This document shows positions 62,402 to 64,000 of a DNA stretch of 64,000 nucleotides, one piece after another (the first letter of the stretch is position 1; every line of letters starts with the position of its first letter). The stretch is from contig NC_134026.1 of assembly GCF_964204645.1 (NCBI RefSeq), positions 16,822,650-16,886,649 on the forward strand, in the 5' to 3' direction. This stretch comes from Tubulanus polymorphus. Taxonomy: Eukaryota > Nemertea > Palaeonemertea > Tubulaniformes > Tubulanidae. The position numbers and the translations under genes were made by a program. Under the pieces are notes generated by a model. That model did not search any database and was not told where the DNA came from. It saw nothing but the letters and a program-made list of their open reading frames with translations.

Positions 62402-64000
62402 TAACCATAAGGTAATGTTTTTATACCATCATCTGAAATATGTCTTTTATCGTCAAATGGATTCAAACTAGTTTTTTCAACTTCATTAATGTACATCTCG
62501 TGATCTTCTGATCTTAAACAATTCATTTTATGTTTCATTACAATTGAGTTATATAAACACTTTATATAATCTTGAAATTCTATATGTTTATCAACCACAT
62601 GTTTTGTTATTCCTTTTAACTTTTTAGCTTCATGATCTTTTGTTCTATAACTATACATTTTACTTCTTATCCCAACAAATTCAGTCATTTCATCACCCCC
62701 AAATTCATCTTTAAACTTACCAGGAATCTTTTTATTATCATTGCTAAATAGTTCATGATCTTTGGGATAATTGCTAAAATCAAAATGATGTTTTAATGTT
62801 TTTAAGTCTTTTGTTATGTCATTTGTCTTGATTTTTAGTATGTAGGCGTCCGTTTTTTTGGATTAATGGGAACCCAGAATTGAATGTTCCATCATCTGTT
62901 GATAAATCATAAACATAGTCAGTTGGGTTATATATTTCAAATAAATCTTTAACTTCTTCAGTTAAATCTTTTTCTACATGCCTTAAATTAAAACAATTTG
63001 GTTTAGATTTAATTAATTCTATATTCATATTAAATCCTAATGAACTGCATAATATATTCAATCCTGATATAGCAACTTTTCCTTTCTGTGCAAAGGTTAT
63101 CTTTTTATCCTTTGTATATTTTTTAGTTCCATCTGCGGCATAGAATCCAATGAAGAACCATTTTCTTAAATTATTTTTTGCATTTAATACATAATCTGGA
63201 ACTATATTTTCTTTAGTTGAAGTATTACTTTTCACTATTGCATGAATATAGAATTCATCATTATATTTTATAGCAAAATCTTTAGGATTATTCACAAGTA
63301 TTCTATAAACTGCTGATGATTTCATAACATCCATAATTTTAAATGTTTTATTTGGATAAACTTCTTCACAGAATTTCTTTATTCTTTCTAATAATTTTAA
63401 GTCTTGATTGCATAAATACCAACAATATTTATTACCCCAAACATAATTATACACACCTGCTGAACCATCTCCCATGAAAAATCCTTTGATAAAATATTCT
63501 TTTTCTTCTAATGTTTTGGGTTCTATATTATAAATATTATCAATTATTTCATCAAATGACATATGATTCATTCTTTGGAAAAATCTTTTATGTAATAATT
63601 CATCTCCAATTTTTATATCAGTTGGTTTTATTTCATCGCCTTTTCGTTTAATTAAGCTATGATCTTCTGTAACATCTACAAATCCTAATTTAGTTCTAAC
63701 TCTATAGATTTTCTTATTTGTTTTATGCCTAATAATATTCTTTAATTTTTTCCATCCATTTCTTGTCCAAACATCCATTAATTCATTTATTTGTATTAAT
63801 TCTTTTTCACCATATGAAATATAACATTCATTTTGTTTTGGAATTATTTCTGAAATTCTTCTTATCAATATTTTATCATTACATTTTAATAATATTGGGG
63901 TGTCAGCTGTTACAGAGTCAAAATATAATATTTCAATATGCTTTTCCCCAAAAAGTGGTTGTAAAACATTATAATAAAAATCATACATTAATAATTTTGA
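62398..64000 (-). pseudogene. Protein-primed PolB C-terminal part, split by an intein
   Basis: Runs in from beyond the right window edge. The N-extein side ends with the start of motif C (IEILYFD). After the 355-codon intein the frame is two bases short, and the C-extein resumes with TDAYILKIK and continues to the C-terminus (FVGIRSKMYSY, LNPFDDKRH). The C-terminus is about 25 residues shorter than in A, ending PYGY. Without the frame lesion the gene would encode polymerase plus intein. The A polymerase has an uninterrupted YLDTDSY at the same place. Confidence 0.88.
62852..63916 (-). other. LAGLIDADG intein in the PolB motif C
   Basis: 355 codons between the first Asp of motif C and the following Thr-Asp. 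Intein blocks appear in order: block A SVTADTPILLK (N-terminal Ser), block B FVDVTEDHSLIKR, endonuclease motifs FIKGFFMGDGSAG and FFIGFYAADGTKK (two LAGLIDADG helices), block F YVYDLSTDDGTFNSG and block G ending GFPLIQKN (C-terminal Asn). The penultimate residue is Lys rather than the usual His. The next residue would be Thr. The insertion site is the known PolB site used by inteins of archaea and giant viruses. A two-base deletion at the downstream junction breaks the frame. Confidence 0.9.

Larger units (their letters stand above)
47031..64000. mobile_element. Polinton B, degraded, right end outside window
   Basis: Contains diverged homologs of most Polinton A genes: OB-like, two small proteins, ATPase, integrase, capsid, coiled-coil, membrane proteins, penton-like protein and polymerase. 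It also has a VLTF3-like gene and a polymerase intein not found in A. The ATPase-integrase module is on the same strand as the capsid block, whereas in A it is on the opposite strand. Most genes have nonsense or frameshift lesions, and a 4.1-kb insertion splits one gene. The left boundary is inferred from similarity with 21731-22345; no terminal inverted repeat or target duplication can be seen. Confidence 0.88.

Overview
The window looks like animal nuclear DNA, most likely from a marine invertebrate; the exact phylum cannot be read from the sequence. It has no bacterial-style operons outside the mobile elements. It is dominated by satellites, microsatellites, MITE-like elements, a broken Ty1/copia element, a LINE fragment and a decayed kinase/MULE-type gene. 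Two large, very AT-rich, virus-like DNA transposons of the Polinton/Maverick class stand out from this background.

Layout. 1-4130 is a higher-order array of a palindromic satellite, and an inverted block of the same satellite lies at 15.7-16.9 kb. 6.3-10.7 kb (minus strand) holds a frameshifted protein kinase, followed by a Cys/His peptidase-like module and a MULE-like transposase with a SWIM zinc finger, apparently one long composite gene. 12.4-13.9 kb is a hAT-like non-autonomous element filled with a 155-bp repeat. 16.9-19.6 kb is a Harbinger-like non-autonomous element with a TAA target duplication. 19.7-21.7 kb is a dead Ty1/copia pol gene with a probable 3' LTR.

Polinton A (23825-43230, 19.4 kb) is complete. 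It has a 6-bp target duplication (GATTTA), 5'-AG...CT-3' ends, about 600-bp terminal inverted repeats that are nearly identical, and almost all genes intact. The left arm (plus strand) carries an HNH nuclease, an unknown protein, two small proteins, a chromodomain integrase and an A32/FtsK-type packaging ATPase. The right arm (minus strand) carries a zinc-finger protein, a double-jelly-roll-type major capsid protein, several membrane or coiled-coil virion-type proteins, a penton-like minor capsid protein, a small OB-like protein and the protein-primed type B DNA polymerase. Each terminal repeat is itself a 405-416 bp imperfect palindrome.

Polinton B (about 47031 to beyond 64000) is a diverged relative whose right end is outside the window. 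Most of its genes carry nonsense or frameshift lesions, and a 4.1-kb composite insertion splits one of them. It carries two features that A lacks: a LAGLIDADG-type intein in the polymerase at the catalytic D/TDx motif (A has the empty site), and a gene resembling the NCLDV/poxvirus late transcription factor VLTF3. Almost every gene in both elements starts within the string TAAATG, usually with an upstream T-run, much like a poxvirus late promoter. A small inverted piece of a B-like element lies at 21.7-22.3 kb, on the other side of A.

Together the elements suggest a capsid-forming, self-synthesising transposon lineage with recent activity (A) next to an older, intein-bearing relative (B).
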